Shown: positions 23,150 to 34,851 of the stretch, in pieces
How positions within the stretch are numbered: position 1 is the stretch's first letter
Layout: each line of letters opens with the position of its first letter
Made by a program: the position numbers and the translations under genes
The notes under the pieces: generated by a model
Databases searched by the model: none
Told to the model about the DNA's origin: nothing
What the model saw: the letters and a program-made list of their open reading frames with translations, nothing else
Assembly (NCBI RefSeq): GCF_023278565.1
Contig: NC_064672.1
Coordinates: forward strand, 2,666,001 to 2,730,000
Length of the DNA stretch: 64,000 nucleotides
From: Colletotrichum lupini
Taxonomy: Eukaryota > Ascomycota > Sordariomycetes > Glomerellales > Glomerellaceae
Reading direction: 5' to 3'

Positions 23150-23979
23150 TTCGAGTCACTGTCACGATATTAGTATAAGTGACATATTGACGATTAAAGA
23201 ACACGTAGAAGAGTTAACAAGCTGTTCGCAGTAATACCAGAGATAAGGTACAAAGGTTTTTGAGATTTAAAAGGAGTGGTATTTGCAATATGGAAAACAT
23301 TGAAACGTTGAGCCTTGAATCCATCTAAACTGTGAAGCTCTTCAGTTGTGATGTGCAAGGGTGCCAGCTCCCTCAACTATATTCACCATAGCGAGATAGA
23401 GACATTGCATCGAAAGGCCTTAGCTTCGGAGGCAAGAGCCAGTGAAAATCTACTAGCCAGTATTTTCACTGGAGAAGAACGAAAAGAAACCTTAAGACTT
23501 ACCGACAATCGATACGGAGCTCTAACAAAAACCAGATATGCCCCGTCAACTTTTTGCACCCGTCACCGAGAGAACCGAAATTTGAGAGCCGTCGCCAAAG
23601 GGTCCAGAGCTTAAGTGTGGTCCGTGCTGTTTGATCCTTGGGGGCCAAGGTACCGGTAGATTCGCAGACCTTGATTGGCTGCGCATTTGACTTTCGTTCC
23701 TTCCCATCGCCTTTGAATCTCGAATTGGTCAGCCTCGCCCGACGCCACTTTCCGTTTACGCGACACGCTTTCCAGCCTCTGGATCGCACCGCCGTTTGTC
23801 GCGAACATCACCCGTCGGCGTCTTCGCCGGTCGTCCTACCAATTCCGCCAGCTCGACGCGCCGCAGGTCGTCTCGATTACGCCTGGGGATACATACGTCT
23901 CGCATGTCCCGACCGACGCGTCAAAGATAGCATTCTCATGCGATTCCCCGCCCGAAAGTAGCCATAGCCAGCCTTCAAG
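23150..23979. promoter_or_regulatory. Divergent intergenic region, COQ2 / JmjC gene
   Basis: An 830 bp spacer holding both promoters. AT-rich from about 23160 to 23330, with a TTAGTATAAGTGACATA stretch close to COQ2. No gene supported. Confidence 0.45.
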
Positions 23980-26900
23980 ATGCCGCCACCATCGCATCCC
24001 CAGGCCAAGTTCGATCCGATTCCCCCGGACTTGGACCTTTTCACGCTTGTCGATCATACCCCGAATTTCGAATGGGTCCTCCGAATTTCGACTGCTCAGA
24101 TTCAAGGATTGGGCCCCCAGGAGTTTGAGAAGTTGGTCCAACTACAAGTCATTCAGGGCGGGAAGCCCTTGGTGATTGAGAAATGGAACGAGGTTCTTCC
24201 CGAGTGGCTCTTCAGTGGAGAGTGGATGGAGAAGATATACGACAAGAAGCGTGAGTGTAGTCACCTTTTGCCTAATCGCGGCAGCAGCTGACATCAAGAC
24301 AGAGGAAAATGTCCGTGACATTACCGGCCAGACCGAGATTCCGATGACCACAGGCCACTATATGAGAGCCATGAAGCAACTCACCAACCAATGGACACCG
24401 ACCAATTATCGAGACGAGAGACGGCAACGCCTTTACCTGAAAGACATTGACTGTCCTCCCGAATGGCAAGAACACCTGCAGAAAGTCATTCCTCCCAACC
24501 TATTTTACATGAACGAAAACGTCACGCAAAAGGGAGCTGCAGACAGTCGAGAAAGTGATCCTTTTCGTGGCTTTGGCGATAGGTCAAAGGTGGCACCTGC
24601 GGGAGATCTCATGTCAAGCCTGCCCGAGGAGATGCGAGCACAGAATCTCATGTGCTATATCGGACACGAAGGAACATTCACCCCGGCGCATCGTGAAATG
24701 TGCGCCAGTCTCGGACAAAACATCATGGTTGAGGCTTCGGGGAGTGAGAACGGAGAGAAACCTGGAAGCTCCATCTGGTTCATGACGGAGACCAAGGATC
24801 GAGAAGTCGTCCGCGAGTACTTCCTGTCTATGCTCGGCCACGACATCGAAATTGAGAAGCATTTTGCTCAGATCAACGCCTGGAAAAAGGCAACCTTTCC
24901 GGTCTACATTGTCGAGCAGAAACCCGGCGATTTCATCCTCATCCCCCCTCTAGCCCCTCACCAGGTCTGGAATAGGGGCACGCGCACCATGAAGGTCGCG
25001 TGGAACCGCACGACTGTCGAGACCCTGGACATGGCACTCCACGAAGCCCTTCCCAAAGCTCGTCTTGTCTGCCGTGATGAGCAGTACAAAAATAAGGCTA
25101 TCATCTACTATACGCTTAAGAAATACTTCGCGCAGATGGTAAAGGCCGAGCAGGACAGCGAGATGGGCATTGCCGGTCTAAGCTCGGAGCTTTTCCGGTC
25201 ATCCTCACGGTATAAGCAGCTTGCCAAGGATTTCCGCCATCTTTTCTCACTCTACACCGAGATTCTTGTTGACGAAATGTTTGCGACCAAAGAGAAGAAC
25301 GTCGAATATGTCGAGTACGATTCTTGCGTGACCTGCTCATACTGCAGATCAAACATTTTCAACCGATTCTTGACCTGCAAGCACTGTGTGCGGACTCTGG
25401 TCAACGGAGATGAGGATGCATACGACGTCTGTATGGAATGCTACGCCATGGGACGATCCTGTGTCTGCATATCCAAACTTCAATGGTGCGAGCAATGGTC
25501 GTGGGAACAACTGACGGAGGATTACGAACTCTGGCGGGCGATGATCATCAAGAACGACGGCTTCGTTGATATAGAGCTATCACCTCAGCCTCTTGAAATC
25601 GCTCGCACCCGGCGAGGTAAGAAGGCACTGGCCGAAATTTGCCAGGAGGGTTTGCACAGGCGACCTTTCAAAGATATTTCGAGGCTTGACGAGGACAAGC
25701 CACTCCCCGAGTCCGAACCCGAGCCAGAATTGGACGACAACGGCAAGCCCAAGAAGAAAAAATACAAACGGAAGAAGAAGAAGGGAGAACTTCGTCGCTG
25801 CCACGTTTGCTGTCACAAGGACTACGCCTACAAGGTGCAAGAATGCTCAAATCCAGAGTGTAAAGAAAGTTACTGCTACGGCGTGCTTTACCGCGCGTTT
25901 GATCAGATGCCACAGACGGTACAGGAGAACGAGAATTGGCTTTGCCCAAAGTGCCTGGGCATCTGTAATTGCGGTGCATGTCGCCGTGCCGAAAGCGGCA
26001 ACCCCTATACGCCAAAGAACACCCTTCTCGGTCATGACACCCGGGCTATTGCGGACGATAGAAGTGTTGAGGCCCTCGTCGACTTCCGCGTGCACAATCT
26101 CAACTGGCTCAAGACAGCTGGTGAAGAGGGCCGCAGCGCGAACAGCAAACGTATGAAGGAGCTACGGGAGAAGGCCGACACCGCAAAGGCTCAGGAGAGT
26201 GCTTCTCTGACTGCCGAAGACATCGCTAATGGTGCTAACGGTGCTACCGCGTCCGCAGAGGGTGGGCTGTACGGATACGGAGATCAGAGCCATGTCCTCG
26301 GTGAGCAGGACGGACGTCATGCTGATGACCGCGATCCCGACGCAACTCAAGACATGTCGCAGATGGACATTGAACCGTCTGCTCCAGTGGCGAACATGAA
26401 TGGGGACCCCGAATGGGACCAGTCAGCATACCCGGATCCCTTGGGCATGGATGGCCAACCCATGTTCGGCATGGGTTACTACCAACAAAGTGGTCCAGAT
26501 CAGATTCTATTCGACCCGTTCCAAATGCCTTCAACTGACGCCATGGTGTTTGACGATGAGGCTGAATACGTCAAGAATATGTTGCGGACACAGAAGCGGA
26601 AGGCAAAACAGGAGAATGATTTGGATCCAGACTTCCATGGCCCAAGGCCCCAAAACAGGAAGAAGGCAAAGAAAGACGACGGTGCTGACGAATCTGCCAT
26701 GGATCCGGCGTTGTTCGGTTCGGCACAGCCTGCTTCCGCGGGCGCCGCACCCGAAGCTGCTGAGGGTGATACTGCCGAGCCAGCTGGGGTGAGCGGTGAT
26801 CCTGAGGATGAAGCCTCGGCCCAGCTAGAAAGAGAGGCAGTCCCGGCAGGCGGTCTTGCACGACGCGGGATGCCAGCTCCTCAATTCCCGGCAAACGTTC

Positions 26901-28384
26901 CTTCATTGCGACATGCAAGGCCTAGAGCGTCTTATGCTGAGCCAGAAGAACCAATGATCGACGACCCTGATGACATGGTGCCGGCTTTCAAGCAAAGGCC
27001 ACCGGTCCAAAACGATGAGCCGGAGGCGGGCGATGCCAGTAATGACCCTAGAGACTTGGCCTCTGACGCTGTGCGTGCTCTCATCCAGAAGGGAACTGAT
27101 GCTGCAGCCGCCACCGCCGCCGCTGGTGGAGCCGAAACGCCCACAGCACCAAGGAGGCGAGGCAGGCCGCCGCGGAACGCGAACTCGACGCCGGGTTCGG
27201 TGCCGAGAGCCCCTCTAGCCGATGCTGTTCCAAAGCCATCTGAAATTGCAGCAAGAAATGCAGCGAAGAAACGTGAAGAGCGAGCATCGCGACGTTCGGA
27301 CCTTAGCCGCGTTGTGACTATAGATGGAGCCAGCTCGTTCAACCCGAGAGCTAGGGGCAACACAGCTAGCGACGACGACGATGACGACGATGCAGATGAT
27401 GAAGACGCGTCTCACGATGTAACTGAAGCTGAACTCGAGGCTCAACTTGAGCGAGAGTTGGCTGGAGAAGGACCATCCCAGAATGCACCCGTCACCTCCA
27501 TCGAGACCGAGACGGCGGAGGCAACCGCGGCACCGCCTAAGAAGCGCCGTGGTCGACCGCCCAAGAACAAGACCGCCGCGGTAGAGAAGGCACCTGTCGA
27601 TCGATCACCGCCCCCGCCTCCTCCGGGTGCCACAAAGATGATGTCAATGGCGGCTCGTGTTGCAGCTCGCGGAGGAAAGTTCAAGATTGCTTCGCGCAAG
27701 TCGCGAGATGCGAGCGCGAAGCAAACTCCCACTCCAACCCAGGCGTCATCCGCGAGACCTTCAGTCAGTCGCAGCGAGCAGCCAGCCAAGATTGTGCCTT
27801 CTACTGAAGAGGCGACGGAGCCAGCAAAGGAGACCAACAGAGAGCCTTCGAGAGAACCAAGCGTAGATCTCACTCCTCCACCTCCTGGTACGCCTGCCAG
27901 AGTGAGAGAGCCAAGCTCGGATCATACGCCTCCACCCCCGGGCGCCTCTGGGGACAGACAATCCAGCTCTGATCACACGCCTCCGCCCCCCGGTGCTTCC
28001 ACGGACAGACAGTCGAGCTCCGACCACACGCCTCCGCCTCCAGGTGCCGTCGGTCGACGCTGGCGCAAGTCGGATGAAGACGAGTCGGACTTTGACGCTC
28101 CCGTCGCGTCGCCGTCCTCTGCATCTTCCTCTGATTCCGGCATTCCCGGAGATCGTTCTCCTCCTCCGCCGCCGTCCGCGCGCCGAGGTAGGCCTTCGGG
28201 TGGTCTGACTGTAGTGAGAATCGGCTCCGAGTCGGAATCGGAGAGCGAGATCTCGTCGTCTTCTGAATCGGATAGCGGTATCGGTGGTCCAGAGCCTAGC
28301 AGGATGCGAGGCGGGTCTATTCGGGGCGGCGCTACTCGTGGTAGAGGGAGAGGACGTGGACGTGGAAGGGGTCGTGGTCATTAA
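23980..28384 (+). CDS. JmjC-domain protein with CDCA7-type (4CXXC_R1) zinc finger, AT-hooks and RG tail
   Basis: A probable nuclear chromatin regulator. Exons are 23980-24250 and 24303-28384, giving 1450 aa. The JmjC core has H220-x-E222 (TFTPAHREM) and distal H310 (PLAPHQVWNRG). This is the H-x-E...H iron site used by KDM4/KDM6-like demethylases, so it may be active. A Cys-rich cluster follows (about 432-480: VTCSYCRSN ... CMECYAMGRSCVC). Then comes a 4CXXC_R1 zinc finger at about 590-652 (CHVCCHKD, LCPKCLGICNCGACRR), the type found in CDCA7 and in JmjC proteins of plants and fungi. The C-terminal third is disordered. It carries AT-hooks RRRGRPPRN and KRRGRPPKNK, a weaker ARRGRPSG, four DxTPPPPG repeats, an acidic run and a terminal RG-rich tail. 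Substrate unknown. Confidence 0.92.
27860..28046 (+). repeat. In-frame tandem repeat, 17-aa TPPPPG units
   Basis: Four near-identical units inside the JmjC gene, each with D-(L/H)-T-PPPPG. The last three share SSDHTPPPPGA at 51-bp spacing. Codon usage differs slightly among copies, so they are not brand-new duplications. A related PPPPPPG tract lies upstream near 27610. Confidence 0.85.
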
Positions 28385-29077
28385 AGACTGGTAAATCTGA
28401 ATGCGGAAAATAGGGGTCACATCACGTTAGGCGCTTTTGGAGAGGGGAAAGTGGGCTGTTCCAAGGACCTGTTTATTGTAGCATCACACTATACCCTAGA
28501 ACATATACTTCTCTCGTTGAGCATTTTTTTCACAACGTTCTAGTTAGGAACAAATACCAAGGACAGTTTGCCCATCCTGGCTGGAGATGAAATCTCATGA
28601 TGGCTTTTTACTGTGTGTAGAGACAATGTGTTACTCGCCGCCAAATAGTGACATGGGAAGGAAAAAGACGAAAAGAAGCATCGGTCGCTGGTGGTATACG
28701 AACTCACAAGCTACAGCTCGGTAGCTGTACACTTCAGGATTAGGGGTATAACCATCTTTAGCTTCTGGGCAAGAGTCCCTTTTACTGCTGCTGAGAATAG
28801 TCAGAGGCGAACTTGTTTACAGAGCCCATGGATGGAATAAACAAAAGGAGGAAAAGGTTAGTCACGAAGGTATCTATTCATAGTATTCTCTCTTCTGCCG
28901 TATTACTCAAACAACAAGACATTTTTTGCGCCCCATCCTGGAGTCATGCGAGCCTCGCTCGTTCCGTCATTTCTTGACTCTGCTCAATTGTTAAATTACC
29001 AACACCACCACTTCAGCCCTAATCTCCTTCTCAGACCACGCAAGTGTCAACGCTACGAATCGATCCGAGTCCTCTTC
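28385..29077. terminator. Convergent 3' regions, JmjC gene / NIC96
   Basis: A 693 bp convergent spacer with both 3' UTRs. AT-rich between about 28480 and 28900. No gene seen. Confidence 0.45.
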
Positions 29078-32000
29078 TTACTCGGCAGACGCTCTGGCAA
29101 GTGCCTCGTGCAAGTGTGGCGGGAAGCGGTAACGCAGCTGCGAGGTGTACGTGGTTAGGTCGAGCGTCATCTGCTTCATCTGCTCGACCATCATGCGACG
29201 AGTGCCCTCGTTGCCACTGAACTGGCCGCCGGTGAGCTGGTCGCGCTGGCGCGTGCAGCAGATGATGGTCCACATGAGCAGATTCGGCACGTTGATAGAG
29301 ACAGGTTGGGAGAGGCCGGAGAACTTTGCGGCGTAGGCGCGGATAATACTCGGGTCGCCGCTGGCGTCGAGCGGGAGAATCTCGAGGCCGCGGATTTTCT
29401 AGAATGCCAAAGTTAGTCATCTTTGTGCGACGGATATGGGGGAAACAGTGAGTGGTTGCGAGGTGTCACTTACGTCCAGACATTGAGCCCATTGACCGGC
29501 CTCGACGAGGGACTTGATGGTGCTCATCTCGAGCAGGACGCGGCAGGCGACTCTGTTCTGCTCCTGGATCTTACGGTGGAACATGGCATCGCGCTCGTAC
29601 ATGGACATCATCGTACGGGCAAGCTCCACGGGGTCGTCGATGGAAGCCAGGCTAAGGCTGCTGCCGGTCTCGGCCTCCTGGCCAGCGGCGCGAGGCTTAA
29701 CGGGCATGAGGCGCATGGGATCCTCGCCAATCTCGAGGGAGATGGCCTCACTGAGTGCACGGCTGACAATCGAGACGACGGTATCGTACTCGCCAGCCAG
29801 GTGGTACAGAAGGACTGAGTCAGTGGTGCGGCCGTTCTCGTCGGCGAAGCTGGCAGCTTGGACGGTGACGGTGTTGATAAAGTCGTTCTCTTCCGTCAGA
29901 CCGATCAAAGAACCGCGCTCCTCGATGATACCGCGTATCCGCTGGCCATCAGGGCGGATGTCGCCGATGAGCTTGCTAAATTCACGCGTCTCGAGCACGA
30001 GCTCGCGCAGGGCCTCCCAGCAGAGGTTAGCATGACGACGGCCAGCCTCGCCAGACAAGTCCATGTTGAGGCAAATGAGAGTCAGATAGTCAACAGCGGA
30101 CACAACGTCGGCTGCTCTGAAGTCCCTTGTGTAGTAGCCAATCATCCTGCCAAAGTTGATCTGAACAGAATCCTTGACGTTCAAGCTGCGCAGATCATTG
30201 GAGGCGCTGAAAGGATCGGAAGGTCGGAGGAGGCCGTAGTACTCGAGAGCAATGGCGAAGTGGACTGCGTCGACGTAGGAAAAGGGGTAAAGGTACGCAA
30301 TGGCCTCCTCGAACATGCCTGACAGCACCTGGAGGTAGAAGAACATGCCAAAGCTGCCACTGTTGTCTTCAGCAGAGGTCTTGGGGAAGTGCTTGGCTCC
30401 GATTTCCTTGATACTGGACTGCAGTTCAGAAAGGCCGTAAGCCTCGCTAGCCACCTCAACCGAACGGTCGCCCTCTCTAGCAAGGTTGAATTGAAGCCAA
30501 ATCCAGTCGTTGATATCGGTGTTGAGGCCATCCAGACTCCGATTGTTCAGGTCACAGCGACCAATAATCTTGTAACAGGCCATCCGGAAGGGATCGATGG
30601 AGTTGTCTGGAGCGTTGCGCACGCGCTGAGTGTACTCGGCATTGCATCTATCCTGCAATGTGCGCTTCAAGCGGCGGTCTTCGTTAGAAGCATAGCCGTT
30701 GAGATAGCTCTGGAATGTGCGGTCGATGCTGCGGAACTGATTGCCGTTATCATTCACATACGTCGCAGCTTCGCTGACGTGACCAGAGCGTAGCAAGTAG
30801 AAGACGATGGCCCACACATATTCACCACCAGTTTGCTGAAGGTCTGTGTTATCAGGCACCAAATCCTTTCGTGCAGAACGTAACCGGATGTAGGCTCTGA
30901 TCTTGCTGACAATATCAGGGCGGCCACCGAGGTTGGCTTCGTGGGGGTGTTTTGCGATGAGGGCCTCGACTTCTTGAAGGAATTGCTTCTCAAGGTATCT
31001 GTTGGCACCATCCAACAGCCTCTTTCGCATAGATATCGAGCTGGCAGAGTTCGGCGCTTCATCCAAGTACATCTTGGCAAATTGCCGCTCCTTCGCCGTG
31101 GCACCATTGATGGTAGTCTCTGCTTCAGGATCTTCTCCGACGATCTCGCGAACAGCATGGTATGCCTCAACGATGTGTGGCGCATATGGGTCCAGAGACC
31201 GGTGCTCGACATCCGCGAGCTCTGAGAGGATGGGATAGGGATGGGCAATGAGCCGCGCCTGATTGAGGTTGCGGACCTTTTCGGAAAGCTTGTTTTGCTT
31301 CTCCCGTAAAGATCTGTCGTCAGAATTGATGTGGCCGGTCAACGAACCGCCATTGTCCGTGGACCGATCAACATCTGAGAACTCTGGCTGGTGGGAGCCG
31401 ATCTTGCTTGCGTTGCCGATGACCGAGCGATGCATGCTCGACTTGCCCAGGACGCTTGCTCTGCCAGAACGAGCTCCAGTCGCCTGGCTCTTGCTTCGGC
31501 GCGAACGACCAAAGCCACCAGAGGCCTCTCTTGTCGACGCAGCGGGTCCGAAAGAAGACTCTTCACGAGCCTTGATGCCAAAGTGCTCGTAGATGCGCTT
31601 GCGCTGGGCGTCCCATTCCATCGTCACGTTGTCCTCCAAGAAGTTATCAAAGTCGCGGACCGATCTCTCTAAGCCGTCCGCAATCATGCTCATCGTCGTC
31701 TTTGTCTGGAGGTTCGCGAGGTACGTCTCGACGTCGATTTCGGCGGGTGAGTAGCCAGAGGGTCTCTCGACACGGCCAGTCTGCAGATCGAGGGATCCGA
31801 GGTCTTTCGCGGCGGTAGAAGGATCCACGCCAGATGCAGCGAGGAGGTAGTGCGCTCTACCATCGGAAGGACGCTCCTGAGCCTTTGTTCCCAGCTTCTT
31901 CAAGCGCTGGCGAAGGTCGCCCAGGCCCAATTGCAGACTGGGGAGGTCCTCCATGCCATTTTCGCCATCTCCTTGCTTCTTGCTCTTGGCGAACAGGCTG

Positions 32001-32524
32001 TCAAAGTATGCGCCTGACGGTTGACCCTGCTGGATTTGGGACTGGTTGTTTGTATTCTGCTGCGGTTGCTGCGATGAGGGGAAGAGTGAGCCGCCGAGAG
32101 TGTTGTTTGCAGTAGTCTGGCCGAAGGTCGAGCCCGTCGTTTGCGCCTGGGGTTGGTTTTGTTGACCACCCCCAATGGCGCCGAAGAGAGATGGCTTCTG
32201 TGCCGTCGATGCTCCCAGCCCACCCAAGCCTCCCAAGCTGAGTCCGCCTGATTGTTGCTGCTGTTGTTGCTGAGGCGCACCAAACAGCGAGGATCCTGTC
32301 GCCGGTTGTGCCGTCGTCGATGTGCCGAAGAGACCGCCGGTGGTCGCAGGTTTGGCCTGATTGAGGTTTCCGAATAGACCGCCTGAAGCAGGCGTAGAGC
32401 TAGTCTGTTGGGTGCTGGTCGTGTTCTGCTGTCCAAACAAACCTCCTCCTGTGCTGCTCTGTTGCTGGGTTCCGCTAGTCGAGGTTCCCAGACCACCCAG
32501 AGGGTTGTTGCCGAAGAGCGACAT
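29078..32524 (-). CDS. NIC96: Nucleoporin Nic96/Nup93 with FG-rich N-terminus
   Basis: A core scaffold nucleoporin of the inner ring that recruits the Nsp1 channel trimer. Exons are 32524-29474 and 29398-29078, giving 1123 aa. The first ~180 residues are Gly/Gln/Ser/Thr-rich with GLFG/SLFG motifs (GGLFGQQ, GGLFGNLNQ, GGLFGTST, SSLFGAP, PSLFGAI) and a poly-Gln run. The Nic96 helical fold follows, beginning with LPSLQLGLGDLRQRLKKLG and including FRMACYKIIGRCDLNNRS and QINFGRMIGYYTRDFRAAD. The intron at 29399-29473 has a GTAAGT donor and TGACTAAC before its TAG. It joins CLD to KIRGLEILPLDASGDP, matching the family end. The FG repeats are an addition relative to yeast Nic96. Confidence 0.95.
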
Positions 32525-33702
32525 ATCGTAGAATTTTCGTGGTCGCGTCCAGTCGTAGTCGGGGTTGGGCGCAACGGTGAAGGGGATTTCGAAGGTGTTG
32601 TCAATGGATGAACGCGCTTGAGACAGCTGGCCAGGCGCGTTTGGAGGATGAAATTTTGAGGTTTGGGAGAGCTCTCAGCCAGAGCTCCACTGATTGGTGG
32701 GGAGCGACCAGGCAACGGCCTGCATATATTCTCCGCACGGGGAAAGAGTTGCCCGCCATCCCTCAGCACTTACGGCCCCAATTACGTGCGCCGTCTCCTC
32801 CGACCCGGATGAAGACACTCGGAGTCCGTTTCCACATGAGCTGGAATACAATTATGATAGCAGGCCATTACTGTGACGAGCTGCAGTGGCTCTGCTCGTG
32901 TTTGGACCTCTCATCGTATGAAGAAAGCATTGGATTGAAGTAAGCTGAGCTACTGCAACACCCTGGAGCTCTTCAGCCAGATCAGACGACTTTGCATGTG
33001 AGCTAGCTAAGCTACCGTATTCACTATCATGTTATGTATCCTGAGATTTATTTCCTTTTCCACTCGTCGCTCTTCCATATGACTGTTCCTATCTTGGCAG
33101 GTAGTGTCCAATTTTTGCGCCGCCATTCCTTAATCACGCAAGCACCGGTAGACGCAGACGGCTGATGTTGATTGCGAATGACGGATATGGTCTTTATATG
33201 AGTGATACTGAGCCGACAGACATGTCAGTCAGCTACCAACTTTGCGGCGAGATACACATATAGTCAAGCCTGAATTTGAGGAATGTATTACTACTAAAAA
33301 AGGGTTTCTTCATGACTCGGCGACACCAACCCGGCAGATTCGGAAAGCCATTTTACAGCGGTGGACTCGCAGATTATACCAACAGTCTCCACCAGTCGTT
33401 ATAGTCGATCGTATCAATTTGCCAGGAGTTGAGACCCTAATTCGATTGCCGGCGGATGGTCAAACGCCGTCGGTGATGATGGTACTCTCCGAAGACGAGT
33501 CGCAATTCTTCTTGTGTCGATATCTATCCAACGTTGGGGGAGAGCCAAAGACTTGATTTGACAACCGGAAGGATAAATAGTCTGATAGACGACGTCAACT
33601 TACACACTCCTTTGACATCATTATCAGACTTCGACATTAACCAGATCCTCTCACACTCTTCGAGCTCGCGTTAATCTTGCGATTATAATCTGCTCATCAA
33701 AA
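32525..33702. promoter_or_regulatory. Divergent intergenic region, NIC96 / cysteine-rich secreted protein gene
   Basis: A 1.2 kb spacer. From about 32930 it becomes AT-richer, marking entry into a less gene-dense stretch. A frame at 33242-33556 opens with TTG and has no usable ATG, so it is not called. The last ~130 bp is a pyrimidine-rich leader of the secreted-protein gene. Confidence 0.45.
33573..33579 (+). promoter_or_regulatory. TATA-like element of the cysteine-rich gene
   Basis: ATAAATA lies 124 bp before the ATG at 33703, followed by an A/C/T-rich leader typical of fungal small-secreted-protein genes. Position and composition only. Confidence 0.4.
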
Positions 33703-34043
33703 ATGCGTTCCGCCACATTGCTTCTCGTCATTTGCAACGTTCCGGCAATCTTCGCCACTTGCAGGTCCGTCACGCAGCCATGCGTAAGTTCTTCTAGAGA
33801 GACCAATGGCAGTTGAGGAACTTGACTTTAACTGACGACATTTCCTAGACTAATTTTCAAACTTGCTATGGGCTGGAAATGGCATCGACCTGTGCTTCTG
33901 ACGAGTACGTGAGTCGTGAAGGAAGTTGCCAGTCTGTAACATCTGCTACCAACAGTCATGTCACGGTAAGCCATCTCTCTTCCAATAGATAGAACATCGT
34001 GGCTGATCGAAATTTCCAGTGCGAGTGTTGTAAAAAGAAGTGA
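33703..34043 (+). CDS. Small secreted cysteine-rich protein (effector-like candidate), unknown family
   Basis: Not recognised as a known family. I assemble exons 33703-33783, 33849-33965 and 34020-34043, giving 73 aa. Residues 1-18 form a signal peptide (MRSATLLLVICNVPAIFA) with cleavage likely before T19. The mature ~55 residues hold eight cysteines (20, 27, 33, 42, 54, 67, 69, 70), an even number consistent with four disulphides, and end CECCKKK. Intron 1 (33784-33848) has GTAAGT and TAG. Intron 2 (33966-34019) has GTAAGC, a CTGAT branch and CAG. All junctions are phase 0, and the third exon must be spliced to give the terminal C-x-C-C. A competing 47-bp intron at 33909-33955 would truncate the protein to five mature cysteines. 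Gene-free flanks and small size fit a secreted effector or antimicrobial peptide; function is inference. Confidence 0.7.
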
Positions 34044-34851
34044 AAGAAAAATGGTTCGTTGGGGGTGCTGGGGCGAAACCCAGACCTTTTAAGTTGAAGG
34101 CGGCAAGGCAATCTCGTCTCACAGAAACAAGTGTGTCAGCTATCTGGCCCTACTGAGACACCGTGTATTAAGTTAGAAGATGCCCACGAAATAAGTCTGT
34201 TGGCTCTCAGCCACGAACATAGATCATACAATTAGAACAGCCCGGCTTTTGATCGATTAGAATCCCATTCATAGCGATTATTTCCCGGGAGTAACTTTAT
34301 CGGCAAGCTGACCAAACTCCCCTGCTCCAAGCGTTGTCGTTCCCTTTGACTTTCCCTTCAGATGAACCAAGTAGGCTCAGGTGTCAATTCCCATAGTAAT
34401 GATGTCTACCAGGCATTGGACCCGTGTCTAGTCCCGTGCCTAGGCCTATGACAGTCACTACACCCCCTGTCTTCCTGTCTGAGGTGGGTTTGATAGAATG
34501 ATACTAACACTCATCGCTGCCAGTATATAAGCGTTATTCATAGGACCCGTTTGTAGATGGCAGTCTGAGGCTAGCAGCAACCGCAGGTAATGTGAGTGCC
34601 ATAACGTTTCCAAGCGGCTGACGTCCAACGACAAGTAAACCTCAAGTCCTCAAAACTAACATTATATTAGGTTGTGTTATGTCCTTATAGTACTCTCACG
34701 TGCCTCCGTGCTGTGTGTACGACTAGTCAAAAAATTCAATGGACATGGAACACCAGACTATCTAGGATGATGTCTCGTTGGAGTTTGTAGCTGTTCCCGT
34801 GAATAATAATGATATCTGACTGCGAAGTTGCATACCCTCCCATCATATCCT
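34044..34851. other. AT-richer gap in the accessory stretch
   Basis: An 808 bp convergent spacer. It holds the 3' UTRs of both flanking genes and a degenerate tRNA-3'-half-like string on the minus strand near 34056-34130. No gene. Confidence 0.45.

Noticed and set aside
33242..33556. 104-codon plus-strand frame before the secreted gene
   Set aside because: Opens with TTG, has no ATG in the first ~75 codons, and no recognisable domain; could be a relic but unsupported.
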